The position numbers and the translations under genes were made by a program. DNA of 64,000 nucleotides from Diphasiastrum complanatum (taxonomy: Eukaryota; Streptophyta; Lycopodiopsida; Lycopodiales; Lycopodiaceae), in NCBI GenBank assembly GCA_029204225.1, contig CM055104.1, positions 50,449,935-50,513,934 on the forward strand, given 5' to 3'. Shown here piece by piece: positions 20,225 through 33,900 of this stretch (the stretch's first letter is position 1; every line of letters starts with the position of its first letter). The notes below the pieces were generated by a model. The model ran no database searches. It was not told the origin of the DNA and saw only the letters and a program-made list of their open reading frames with translations.

Positions 20225-23200
20225 GTGTGCACATGGTCAACTACTTTAAAACTCCCAAGCACTTGTATGTGGCTATTAGTGTGTTTCACTATATCAACTG
20301 TAAGTGATCTTCATTGTCTTTAATTGTAAGTGATCATAAATTTATTGCCTTGAATTCATCCTACAAATATATATTCATACGTAAAGTTCTCATTATGATC
20401 TTAAGTGTATTTCATTAAACCTCTAATTGCATGTCAAAGTCATCTTCAACTATGTAGTCATTGTTTTTGTTGCTTTTGTTATCTTATGTTCTTCATGAAA
20501 TTTTGACACTTTAACAATTACAAGATTTGTCTATAGACTTAGGAAACTTCAATTAAACTTTGATACTGTGTGTTTTGTAACTTTTCTCAAGCTCTAGCCA
20601 TTAATGATAGCCTTATTTTCTCGAGCTTTTGTAAACCAATATTAGATAGAGTAATTCATGCTAGCTATGGCTAATTAGCCATAGTTAACTCTACACTTAT
20701 CTCATTTAGCCAAGAATGTAACGTACTTTCCTCCTTTGGAGCATTTATGTCCTCAATAATGAAGCTAGGAAAACTTACTATCAAATGTCTCCAAGAATCA
20801 TCATCTTTTGAATGTCTTCCTTAACCTAGAGTAAATGCATTTAGTCAATCATTGTGATCCCATTCATCTCAAGTTCCTAAGAGCTCTACATAAAGTGTCC
20901 TCGACTAGGACTAATCATACCGAAGAGAAAGTGAATCTGTCTTCTAAAATTCGATTCTCATGAAAGGTTGGATGCAGTAGATTTTTTGCCTAGTACTAGC
21001 TCATAAGCTTCAATATCGATTCAAGTTTCTATTTATAGAACTTCATAGAGGACTCTTAACTCCTATGGGAATCCATGATACCCTTAACTGTCTTCATCAA
21101 AATTGAACCATACCCTAAAGCATAGTTGCACAGAAACGCGTTTCTGAAACCGCGTTTTTCGGAAACACGTTTCTGGCATAGAAACGTGTTAAAAAAAAAC
21201 ATAATATAATTTTTTTTTTATACAATAAGGGGCCATTTAGTTATGACTTTACAATGGGTATAATGATGTTGATCTAGTGTCCAAAATGCTATTTAGAGAT
21301 TTTGCCAAATTTAAAGTATGTTTGCTAAGTTCAAGCCTTCAAGCAATGAGATAAAATAGGGACAAGGCAAAAAAAAAGTCGGATTGTGAACGATCCTCAA
21401 TAAAGCTTCTAGAGGGCAAATAATTGGCCTTTTAGCAATGGGAAGAAATTAGGACTGGGCAAGAGGGATCATGACGGGTAGGTAGTGGGACATTCTAATT
21501 TTTTTTATAATTTTTTATATTAAAGGACCTAAAGCGTAAATCTAGGAGTTAATGCACCTGAACTGGACCATCCTGTACCCAAAACATTTGGCAACCTATA
21601 CATATGTAATGCCCTTAATTAGAGCTTTCATCTGATACCTATATTACCCACAAAAAAAAAAAAAAAACTCAGTTGAACAGCCCATTTTTAATGTATGGAA
21701 CTGCTGGCTCAACAATAAGGACTAATAGGTTATCAGGATGTTATTTTCCCATTATTCTGTTTTAAATTTGGATCAATGAATTTCTGGACTTTTATGCAAA
21801 TGAGAGTGGAGAAAGTCCAGCTTATTATTGTGTGTTTGGCATTTATAAGATGTTCTCAGAAGATGCTTTTTTTTTTCCTGATTGAGATTCCTTACGTTCA
21901 TCATCTGCCATGTTAAATGTTATAAAGCATGTTATGCTATGTATTTATGTAAAAGGACCTCTTTCTACTATAACATTTGTTTCAAATAATCTTCGAAGTA
22001 CATTATCATTGTTGATTAAATGCCTGCAGGCAATGCGGTCTCACACAACAAGACCTGCTGTTCTGACAGCAGTGTTTGAGTATTGGATAGCCAAGGTAAA
22101 CATGAACTTGACATCTCTGCTTTAATCCTTTGGGATGGAATCATGAGTGAGAATCTTATTGTCTCAAAACTCGAGAGTCCTAGAAGGTAGTATTAAAATT
22201 TTGCTGTTTGCTGGATATAGATAAACGTGGAACTTTTCTGCAAGAGAGCATTACCTAGCTTGCTTTAAGAGGATTGATTACACTAGCTTATGTATGCAAG
22301 TTGGATTCTTCAAAATAAGTGACCCTGGTACATCTTGATTTAGTAGCCTCTTGTATATCTTATATGTTTATATGTGGAAATGACTGGAATCAAAGTTCTT
22401 GCGGTGAGGAAGCAGTCATCAACTGACAGGCCGCATATTTATTGATGTTGATATTGTAACTTGAGAAGCAAATCACATGCTTGCTTATGGGTTTAATATG
22501 TTGCTGTTATTTTCTTAGTCGCCCTCTTTTCAGAGCTTTTTGATTGATGGGCTCCTCTCAACATCTTTTAATGTAGTACAAAATGTTTAAGCTGCAACTG
22601 GTTGAATTGTATTCCATGGAACACAATACTGATTGCCACACAAGCCTGAGATCGTACACCCAAAAATCCTCATCCTTGTGGGTTGTGGTGTAAATACATT
22701 ATGCACTGGAGACCTCCATGCAAATTGTCTTGTTACTACAACCATGTCCCCATTGTTGATTTTACTGTTAGAAAATGCTTTCAAAAGGTTCTAGGCCATA
22801 AAGAGCCAAAAAACTGTTGACCCAAATTTGTGACTGCGGCGGCACTAGAAATGTTGACAACTTTGGTGCATCGCAGTAGTGACTCTATGGATGGGCAATG
22901 AGTGAGCATTTGTCACTTGATAATGTGTGGTTACCTTATGGAGCTTGGCTTGTTAGTTTGCTTACAGTTGTTATCAACCATCAACGGGCCACTATGTTGT
23001 CTTGACATGACTGAATGATCATAGGGCCATCTTTGTTGCATGCCGACTAATGTTGGTCACAATCTAAATCTCCTCAGGCTTGACAACTAGGCCCATGACA
23101 ATTATATCCTAAACTTTTTACAACCTTCTAGAAAGGCTCATCAAGTCACTATGTGCAACAAACCTAACACAAGTTGGATTGGATGGCTGCTATGATTACT

Positions 23201-23839
23201 AGTCAACATGGTGCCTACACTTGGATGACCACAAGTCTAGATCTTCTTATATCCACCTCTTGCAATGTGAACAACCTTCCCTCACTTGCAAGCGTTTCTA
23301 CAATATGCTTACACAAAAAGTTGGATGTTCTCTACATCCCTTGAGTAGCTCGAACTTTTAAACTATGTCATTGATTATCTTATTGACCTTTCATGGCTTA
23401 TAAGGTGTAATGTGTAGGAGATAACTTGGTGCACCTCTTGTCTAAACACTAATGCGATAATTGCGATGGACTCGTACTTCCCTAACCTTAATTACTAGTG
23501 GCCCTAATTGGCATACCTTTAAGTACTGAGCCGTATGGGACCAAGTGGCCTAACTTGCCCTAATGTCTAAAGGGTTCCACTAAGAGCCTCTACATAGTAA
23601 ATATATCGTTATATAATATAGTCATTAGATAGATGATTGTATTCCTTCTCTTCTAATGGGTATTGCTTGGGCTTTTCAAAGTTCATGGGAGATCTCTTGT
23701 GTATGCTTAGCTATTGCTTTTAGGGCTTTAGCCATTGTTCTTCATTGATATCAATATTTGTGATTAAGTTCATAAGATGGTATCAAAGCACTTTCTTGAG
23801 CTATATATATTTGTCTCTAGCGCTTTTCTCTCTGGACAT

Positions 23840-23893
<54 letters not shown>

Positions 23894-23978
23894 GGCATTG
23901 ATCCGTCTTGTTTCCATCTTATCTGATGTACTTGCTCGTCTTATACGCCTTTCGGCATGGAAAAGATATGTTAATGAA

Positions 23979-24042
<64 letters not shown>

Positions 24043-27000
24043 GCTCCCAGTGCTAGGTATTTGGGGTCCCCGGGTTCGGGAGTGTCCCCGGGCCCCATCC
24101 ACACCATCTCCGGATTGGAGTATGGAATTGCGATGGTATACACTCATCCCCCATAGCTGGTGACATGATTGATTTCATCTTTGGCAGAGATTTACTGTTT
24201 TTTATGGAGACCCACGAGAGTCAGAAGAGAGGCTTACCTATTTTTCCAGGATACAGATGGGATTTCATATTCAGGCCCGAGACCAGATCAGCTAGTGGCC
24301 GTGGATCCGGAGGGGTTGCATGCCTATATAGAGAGTCTCTTCACCAGAGCATCAAGTTCATCAGGCACGATGAGCATGCATGTTATATTTGGATTTGTAT
24401 TGTTGGATAGGATATTGGTTTGGACAGGGACCTCTTTGTGGCGGCATGTTACTTTCCTCTAGAGTCTTCATCCTTTGCAGAGGGCACATGCTCACCATAC
24501 CTTGATTTGTCACCTGATATTATCAGATTCGCAGAGCGGGGGCATATTTTCCTCACTGGGGATTTTAAAGCCCGAACCTCCTCGTGACAGTCAGAGTTTT
24601 ATGACATCACCGACCAGCTCCGCATTCATGCCCTTGACAGCGACAAGATGGGAGTTACCAGGGTTTCAGAGGACAGCTTGGGATCTATTACCCCCTACGG
24701 TGAGCATTTATTGCATTTTGGAGAGCCACATGAGTTAGCCATTTACAATGGCCCAACTTGCTGGCCAGATTCCGACAGTTATACTTGTCATCCTCGCAGT
24801 GGTGGACATAGTGTTGTGGATTATCTCATGGGATCACCATCCTCCATACCTCTCATTTCTGATTTTCATATTGTCCCCCACCACTCTCTCTGATCACTCC
24901 TTTCTCTCTTTCGATATCGGCCGCCTCCCACCCCCTCAGTTACCCTCACATCCCTTGCTTACCCGTGCACCCCGATATACATTCAGCTCTCTATATGCAC
25001 CAGTCTACCAGGAGTTTCTTACCTCCCTACTCCATTCGTTTCCGCACGATAGTACAATCGAGACTCAAGCAACTTTTTTTAGCAATTCTCTTCATACCGC
25101 TGCTTCCCTAGCTTTTCCATCCAAGGCCCACAAAGGCAAACACACACGTCCCTCATCGCTACGCCCTCCACACCCTCCATGGTATGATACCGAGTGTCAC
25201 TTTCTTCATCATCTTGTCACCCATGCCCGCGTTCATGAACCTCACCTCCTTCGCTCCGCTCGACGCTCTTACCATCGTACACTCCGCCACAAAAAGCGTG
25301 CCTATGATGACTCCGAAGGAAAATGTCTTGTTGACCTTCTCTTCAGTTCTTCTTCAGGCGCCTTTTGGCGCGAGTTTATCCCTCGTGCTCCACCACCTCT
25401 CTTGGAAGACCTTCCCATATGGACCGAATACGCTACCAACCTATATACCATACCTACTGATGCACCCATCTCTATCTCCCCACGCCCCTCTGAGTTCACA
25501 TTCTTCACCGCTGACATGGTACTTACGGCCATCAAGAAAATGAAATCTCATAAAGCAAGCGACATTGAAGACCTCGAGTCTGAACTCCTAATCCATGGTC
25601 CGGACCTCCTTGCTCCCACACTAGCCACTCTCCTCAATTCCGCCGTTGTCTCTGGCTTCCCCTCATCCTGGTGCACCAACATCATCCATCCTATCCATAA
25701 AAATGGTGATCCCATGATTCCTGGTAACTACCGCACTATCATGATCGGACATGTCCTCACTAAACTCTATGGTACCATACTCCAGTCTGCAGTAAGTTTA
25801 GAGGCGGAATCCAGGAGATTACATGCATTGGGACAGGCAGGTTTCCGAGCTCATTACTCTGCCACTGACCATATTTTCACACCTCGAGCTTTGGTTGAGG
25901 AAGCTAAGTACAGGAAAGAAAGGGTTTACTGCTGTTTTGTGGACTTCAGGAAAGCCTTTGATTCTGTACTACGCTCCCTGCTCATTCAGAGACCTTGGTT
26001 TCTCCACGGATATTGTTATGGCAGTGATGGCTCTCTATGAGAAGGTCTTGGGATGTTTCCGACATGGAGGTGGTATCTCTGACAACACCATTGGAGTGAA
26101 ACAAGGATGCTCTCTTTCACCGGTTCGTTTTGGATTGTACAATGATGAGTTAGAGCAAGCCATCTCAAAGTGTGGAGGAGCTGGATGTAGACTTGGCACC
26201 ATCTTGATTGCTATCCTCTTGTATGCTGATGATGTGGTACTAGTATCCCCGACCAGAGAGGGATTACAGAGGCAGTTGGATTGTTTATAGGGATTCTGTA
26301 CCAAATGGGGATTGGGGGTGAACACTGCGAAGACCAAGGTTATGGTCTTCAACACTTCCCGAGCCTTCATGCAGCGCCAGGAGCTCATGCTTGATGGATG
26401 AGCTTTAGAGGTTGTTTCCTCATACACCTACCTGGGGATACTCTTTTCTGGTCCTACTTTCAGCATGCGACAGGCAGCCACCACTCGACTTGGGAAGGGG
26501 CATTCCTCCCTTGTTCAACTTGAGTGGTTCTACTTCAGGAAGTCCATCCGAGATGCTCGCAGTAAGTGCAGACTCTTTGACACTATTGTCACCCCCACAA
26601 CCTTGTCTGCAGCAGAGACATGGTGTACCGGTCTTCCCTCATCACACTGGGCCAGCATTTCACGATTATAGACCACCATGCTAGCTCGTATGATTCGGGC
26701 GAAGCCCTCGGTTCCACACGAGATCCTTCTTGCAGAGTTTGCCGTTCCACCCATTCAGATAGCTGCAGCTTTTTAGCTCATCGCATATATTCAGAGAGTC
26801 CAGGATCTGCCAGATACAGACACGAGATATACGTAGGCATCACTTGCCTCCTCACACTCCCTTTATGATCAGGGTTACCTACTGTCGTGGTTCTCACAGG
26901 CATCCCATTTCCTCCTTGATTCATTTGGCATCTCCATTACAGAGCTCCCCTCAGGTACTCATCAGTATATCAGATGTTTTTTCTATCGGACATATCTCGA

Positions 27001-27910
27001 CCGTACTTGGAGGCGACAGCTTGGGGTCAAACCCGCTTATTACTGGACTCATTTCAGACATAGCAGGGTTCCCAGTTTTGCCACACTATTTGGACTCAAG
27101 TTTATCACACGGCCTCAGATTTACACTGGGACAGCTCCGCGTATCGTCACATCAGTTGGCCATTGAGACTGGGAGATTCCAAGGTACCCCGAGAGAAGAG
27201 CATATTTGTTAGTTATGTTCCTTGGATGAGGTGGAGTCAAAGGAGCACTTTATCTTTAGGTGCCTGGTGTATTACGAGATCAGAGGGAGATACGACTGTC
27301 TGTTCCGTGACACGCCTGTCAACCTACGATCCCTCCTAGCCTATGAAGACTCCCGTTGCGCCGCACTCATGATATGAGAGATGTTTATTTTGCGACAAGA
27401 CCTGTGTCAGATAGCCCAGTGGAGTCATGTTTCTCAGCCTCAGATCACTTCTTTCTTCTCTAGGAGGAGGAGACGAGACCTAGCATTTGATGTTGATGAG
27501 GTTGATGACGACTTACATGCCCACCGGGATCAGAGACAGTGTCCCACTCATACTCATGTTGTTGCACAAGCTACACGACCGATCATGAGGAGACCTCATC
27601 CTCCTAGATGACATCAGCGACCACCAGTGGCTCCTCATGCTGCAGCCCGTATTACATCCTTTTATAGCATTAGCGTGATAGGATTGGATGATAGTGTCAT
27701 ACCATATTCATGACATTTAGCAGTATATATGCTCCCACATGCTTGATATATAATCGCATCTTTTTCAGTTTCCATTTCAATTCATAGCAGTTAGATTTGT
27801 TATTTTTGGTGTAGTTTTGGAGACGTTTCATATGCTCCTACAGTTACCACATACTTGACATGTACATTTCCTAGTCTTATATGCCTTTTGGCATGGAAAA
27901 GACATTAATA

Positions 27911-27992
<82 letters not shown>

Positions 27993-30900
27993 CACATTTA
28001 TTATCTTAACTTTTTTGTTTGTGACCAGAATTGAGTTCTATTAGTTGCATTGGTGTTTATTAAGTTGATGCCCATGGTCATGTGATTTTCTTTGTTGGCC
28101 ATTTTTTGGAAACACTAATTTTCAAATTTTGGAGGCCTCATATTTTTTATCCTTTTTTGTGATAAAGTTGAAAATAATAAATATGGATGAGGGTGCTAGA
28201 TTGAGGCAAGACTATTAATCCAATTTCTGTGTCAAACAAAGCTTTCAAAAGGGGTATTTTTCCGTTTCATTTTAGTTGTTCTTTTTGCATGTGAATGGAT
28301 CTTGTTATTTCCTATCGTTCCTTGATCCTTAAGATCCGTTTTCTATTCATTCTGACCTTATTAAAGCAAAGATTTTTGAACAGTCAAACTATATTATCCT
28401 GTTTTCTGTTTCAAAATTTTCTTTTTTGGATATTTACATTCTTTGTTTCTCAACAAGTTCATTGCACTTTACGGTTCACTAATTGGGTATCTCTTTCTCA
28501 AGATATTACATCTTTGAAATGGCGCCCTACTTCCCTCATTTTTTGGCACCTTCTACACACCTCTCGCTTGCTGGATTTTTTCGTCACTCCTGGGCACTGG
28601 GCAGCTTACTTCCTCTATTTGGGGGACATTTTGGCAGCTTCTTCACCACCTATCACTTGCTAGATTTTTTGTCACATTTGGGCAACTACTTCATTACTTG
28701 GTGCTCCCTTTTGCGGTGATCTTTTCCGACATTCACTTGCTTGTGTCCTTTTTCCATTGGTGCAAGTGTTGATTAGAGCCTATGTCGAGGTGACGACTAG
28801 TGTCCTCTCCCCTCCCTCAAGGTTTGTGCTTCTTCCACATTTCGTTTTCATTCGTTTCATTCTTTATCATTTTGTTTTGTTCATTAGTTCATTTTATGTT
28901 TGTACACAAATTTTGCTTACCTTCCATTTCCATCTTTTGTTACATTTCATTGTTTGTTTTGTGAAAATTTTAGTTCAAATCTTGTTTTTTAAGTAACTTT
29001 TTTTTACATACATCTATTTATGGGATTTTATTCTCTTAGGCAATTCTTCCCATTCCAACATATTCTTGGCACGATGGGGACACTGAATTGTCAATCTGGT
29101 TAAATGCACTAGCTTCTTATTTTGAGATCTATCCACACTTTGATGCCGATATGATTGCACTGGCTATATCCAAATTTATATGGTGAGCTAAGTCTTGGTG
29201 GCAGACATATCAATGACTTGTCAGTTTTGCAACCATGTGTAGTTCAATATGCTACTTGTTATCATCACAATATTATCACATATGCTCTAGATTGCTATGA
29301 TGGTTTATGTGGTGCGGCTATGATTGTGGAGCCAGATCTTGTTGGTTCTATTTGTCACCCCTCATCTAGATATCTTTTATGGGATGCATTGGAGCCAAGT
29401 TTTGTGGATGGTTTACATTCATGGGCCTTTCAGAGGGCTTGGCACTACTACACACCTGCATATCCACGCGGTCATCGCACTACTTGGCATTCCTGGTCCA
29501 TCCGACTAGCTTGGAATACATTTATGACATGTTCTCCTAATGGTGCTCATTTTTTGTCCTTGCCAATTTCTTGGGGCATGTACGCATTTTTTGCTCCATT
29601 ACTACCTATCGATATGAGGCAGGCTTGGTTGTTACGACTTGCAAGGCCAGTTCATATAGTTTGGCGTGATTACCTTCATTTGGTGCATTAACAATATGCT
29701 TGGTATCATTGGTGCTGCCACTTCCCTTATGCCAGTTGCTTCAGTTGTCGCTATACTTGTAGCAGTTCCTATTGGTCCTTCGGTTGTCTATGTTTTCAAA
29801 AGGTTATCCTCTTTGCAAAACATTTGTAAGTGGAAATGAAGGGCACCTTCTCTTGAAGTTTCACGAGTCGTAGGCACTTTGGGAACATTCTCATGATTCA
29901 CTTTTGTTTGCTTGAATTGAAACCCCACGTAAGGATTTTTACATTAGTAGTAGTATTTTGATTCAAGCACATATGGAAGCTATTTTTAATCTGTCCAAGA
30001 AAAATACGACTCATTTAAAATTTAGATAGTGCATTGTTATGTTTGTAAGAAGTTTTATTGTTATTCATTGTCTAACCATACAACCTTATTCTTATTGGTC
30101 CCATAAACTTGACAACAGACACAATGTGGTAATAATCTTTTGTAGCCCCTAGTTTGCAGGAGAATTACTATAATTGATGGTCTTATTCACTATATTGCTA
30201 GATAGTTTTCCTAATTGCTCACCTTGTTAAGATTGTCCTCTTTTTATTCCCGATTATAATGTCTATGATACATATTTGTTCTAAATGCACCTTTTGATTC
30301 TTGAGCAAGAGTTTGTCTAGATCTTGACTCACCACTAAATCTCCTTACCAATGGCCTTACTTCACAAAAAGCAAGGTCAAGTCTTCGCTTCTACATTACG
30401 TAAGATTATCGATTCATATTCCATACAAGTCAATTAGACTTAAATATTTAGTTTTGAAAATAGTGCTCTCAGTTTGCAAAATTAATATGTGTATGGTCTA
30501 TTGTGATTGTTTTTTCAGAGGGAACATTGGCAAAAGCCCATTCTTCGTCGTTTGCAGGTAGTTTTTAGCTGTACTAAGCTTTTTAAATTCTCCATGAATG
30601 TTTTATGCTGACATGAGTCTTGTCCATTTCAATGTCAAGTTTTTTAATATCAGTTTTTCACGCATTGGCTCACCTAAATGATCTTGGAACGTCGTTTCAG
30701 AACTCCAAATCTACAATGTTAAATGGAAGTTCAAACATAGAATCTACTATCTAGTTTGTGAAGTTTGAATTGTGTCCACTCAACATTGTCATGTGCATTT
30801 TTGATTCTGTGAACACCAATACGGTTTTAGGCTTCAGCTTTCTACAAGCAACAATTAACTTTGAAAGGTATGTATTCAATAGCAATCTTATATCTATAAG

Positions 30901-33900
30901 ACTTTAGAAACACTGTAGACATTATACATATTACATTACATATTTTTTAGCATTATATCTATAAAAATATGCAAATTTTTTTCTTGATGACTCTTTCCGA
31001 TTCTTTTGGGTGGACTCGGTTTTGACCCACGATTTATCTGATTACAAAAAGGTCGTTTCTGAACCAGGTGGAAACTCTAGTTGAGGCCTAGGTACATTCA
31101 ATTGTTGTTCGCTCTACATCTGACATGCATAGACAATTGGCCACAGATACTATGACATGCAAGCTCTACATCTGACATGCATAGACAATTGGCCACAGAT
31201 ACTATGACATGCAAAAGTACTGATCAGCCATTCTGACATATGGGTAACAGTTTCAAGAGCATACCATAGTTTCGAGAGAGGGTGAAAGTGAGAGAGGGAG
31301 AGAGAGAGTGTGTGTGTTTGTGTGGTGATCTGAGAGTGAGATAGAAATTCGAGGGTTTGAGCTCCAATTAATCCTGCAATCACAAAAATGACATAGTCTC
31401 CTTGATGTATTCCCTCAATCCTCTTCTCCAGAGCACCTGTACACAACAAACAATAAAATGGCAGAGTCTGGATGCATTATCCCTTCATCCTCCCGGTAGA
31501 GGGGCGCATTTCCACTTATATAGAGAGTGGAGAGGCCTTCAAAAGTGAGTGAGGTGTCAAGTTCAAGTGTATGAGGTGTGAGGGAGACTCCAATTGGACT
31601 TAGGGAGAAGTGGAGTGCATGGATGAGGTGTCTTAGTTAGGGAGGGTGAATGGGTGATGTGTACTAGCTTGGGAGAGTTATTATGGTGAGTTGGCATATG
31701 AAGTGAGAGTGTAGGAGGGCGCCCCATTCTAGGTGTCAATTAGCCTAGAATGCATGTGAAAAAGTAGGTGGGAGGTAGGTGGTACGAGGTTCCAACTTGA
31801 CTTTTAATTACATATAATTTTACATGGTTACAACTTGGAAATTCACCCAAGTGCAATTATCCTATGGAAGAGCCAAGGTATATGCCCATCTTGTTTTTGC
31901 ATAATGTCCATCAATTCCCAAGCCCTTTTTTCTAGAGGTTGCCCATCCTCAGTCATGGTCATTGGCACTTATTTTCTAGAGGTTGCCCATCCTCAATCAT
32001 GGTGGAACAAGTCACTAGGGTGATCAGACCCTAAGCCTTGTCCTGTTCTTTATAGACTCCTCTGAGCCTTCATTATAGACTTATAAACAAGCCTTCTTTA
32101 TAGACTCTTCTGAGCCTTCATTATAGACTTTGTCAAAAGCCTTCTTGTATACTGTCTTTAAGCTTAGAAAGCTTCTTTTTTCGATTTTTGTTCTTCTGGC
32201 ACTTTCTTGAGTACTTGCACATACCCTCAAAGAGAGATCGGTCCTTAAGGCCAGAGGGCTTCTTATTCTTGTTTAGATTCTTCAGGTACGTTCATGTGTA
32301 CCTGCACATCCCTTCAAAGAAAGGTCAGTGATCATAATACCATTAAACATGGTTCATAGAAGATTGCCTACAAGAAATTGGATCAAACAACAGCAATCCC
32401 TGGTGCATCAACAACTAGAGCAACATCTGATGTAGAGGAATCAACAAGTGCAGCATGAGCACGAGCCTGATCCGCAAGTGATGGTGTATGATAAAAGACA
32501 TCAATAGGCTCCCATGTGGCCTCCTCAACATGACGACTATCCCACTGGACCAAAAACTGAATTTGCCGGTGGCGTCGACTATGGTGAAGGCAAATCTGGT
32601 GAATGGCAGCTGGTAAGAAAGGGAACAGCTCATGATCAACATCGTGGCGACGAAGGGAACATCTCGGCCGCATCATCTGAAACCAAGCAATATGGAACAA
32701 CCAGGAATGCCAAAGAACAAGAAGAAGATCAAGCAGCAACCATGAATGCCAAGGTATCCATAATGCCCAAGGTAGTAGAGGATTAGCCCAAAAGATAGGG
32801 ACATCATACCAAGGTATCCAAAAAGCCCGAGAAGGTAGAACTGCATCAGCAACAGGAAGCCAATAAGGAAGCTGGAAAAGAGATGAGCAAACTCAGGGAT
32901 ATAGGTGCCCCAAGAAAAGATAGTAGCATCGGAAGACCAGCACCAAGGAGTAGGAAGCATGATGACAAGCACGCTGTAATAGCATGGAAAAGCAAGCGAT
33001 ATCAGGAAACATGGAGCATAAATAGATCATCCTGACAAAGGATTGCTAGAATGGAGAAATGTGCACTAGCATGGTCAAAAGCCCAAGGTATCCATAAGGC
33101 CCACAAATGAGAAGTAGCACCCTTAAGGCCCATATCACGAGAAGAGCTGCATGCCAAAAGCTCCAGAAGGTCCAAGAAATCAATGCATCATCTAAAAAGA
33201 CATGATGCATGAAAATAGTAGCAACAAATCTAGGAATAGTAGAGGCCCCAACTGAAAAACTGTAGCCGAAATACTTAGGAGCTGCAGCGTGAACCAAGCA
33301 ATATGGAGCAACCCGAAATGACTGGGAACCTGAAGATCGCCCGAACAAACAGTAGCTGGAATGGACGCAATAACCCAAGCCATCAGGATATGCCAAGCTT
33401 GACAATGAGCAACAATCCAAGGAACAGAGAGCCACATGCATAATCATGGAGATATCTGCACCATAGGCGATCAGTAATATGGAAATACGAGCACCAATCA
33501 ACAGGTCCAAATGAAAACCAAGCTATACGTAATAACCAGGAATGCCAAATATCAAGAGGTAAAAAGGAATCAGTCGCATGAAAAACCGTTAATGCATAAA
33601 AAGCCCAAAAGTGTATACCATCGGCATTGACTGCAGCAAACCTATATGTAGAAACACAAGGAGACTGAAGGATTCCCGTATACTCATCTAGAAAGATCCT
33701 AGCATATAAGTACCCTAGATAAGTAATAGGGACCATCTGGCAAATATCCTTGGATGGATAATGTGTAACGGAAAGGGCCAAAGGCGCATGAAGTAAGGAA
33801 CCGTAGAAATATCATGAGGCAGATCACAAACCTCAAGCAGAGATCCATGGAGTAAAGGGAAAGAAGATACAACCTAATCACCAATAGCGAGGGAACCATC

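Noticed and set aside
23745-24156. Frames with long Leu-Ser repeats (and Arg-Glu on the other strand)
   Set aside because: Direct translation of TC/GA microsatellites.
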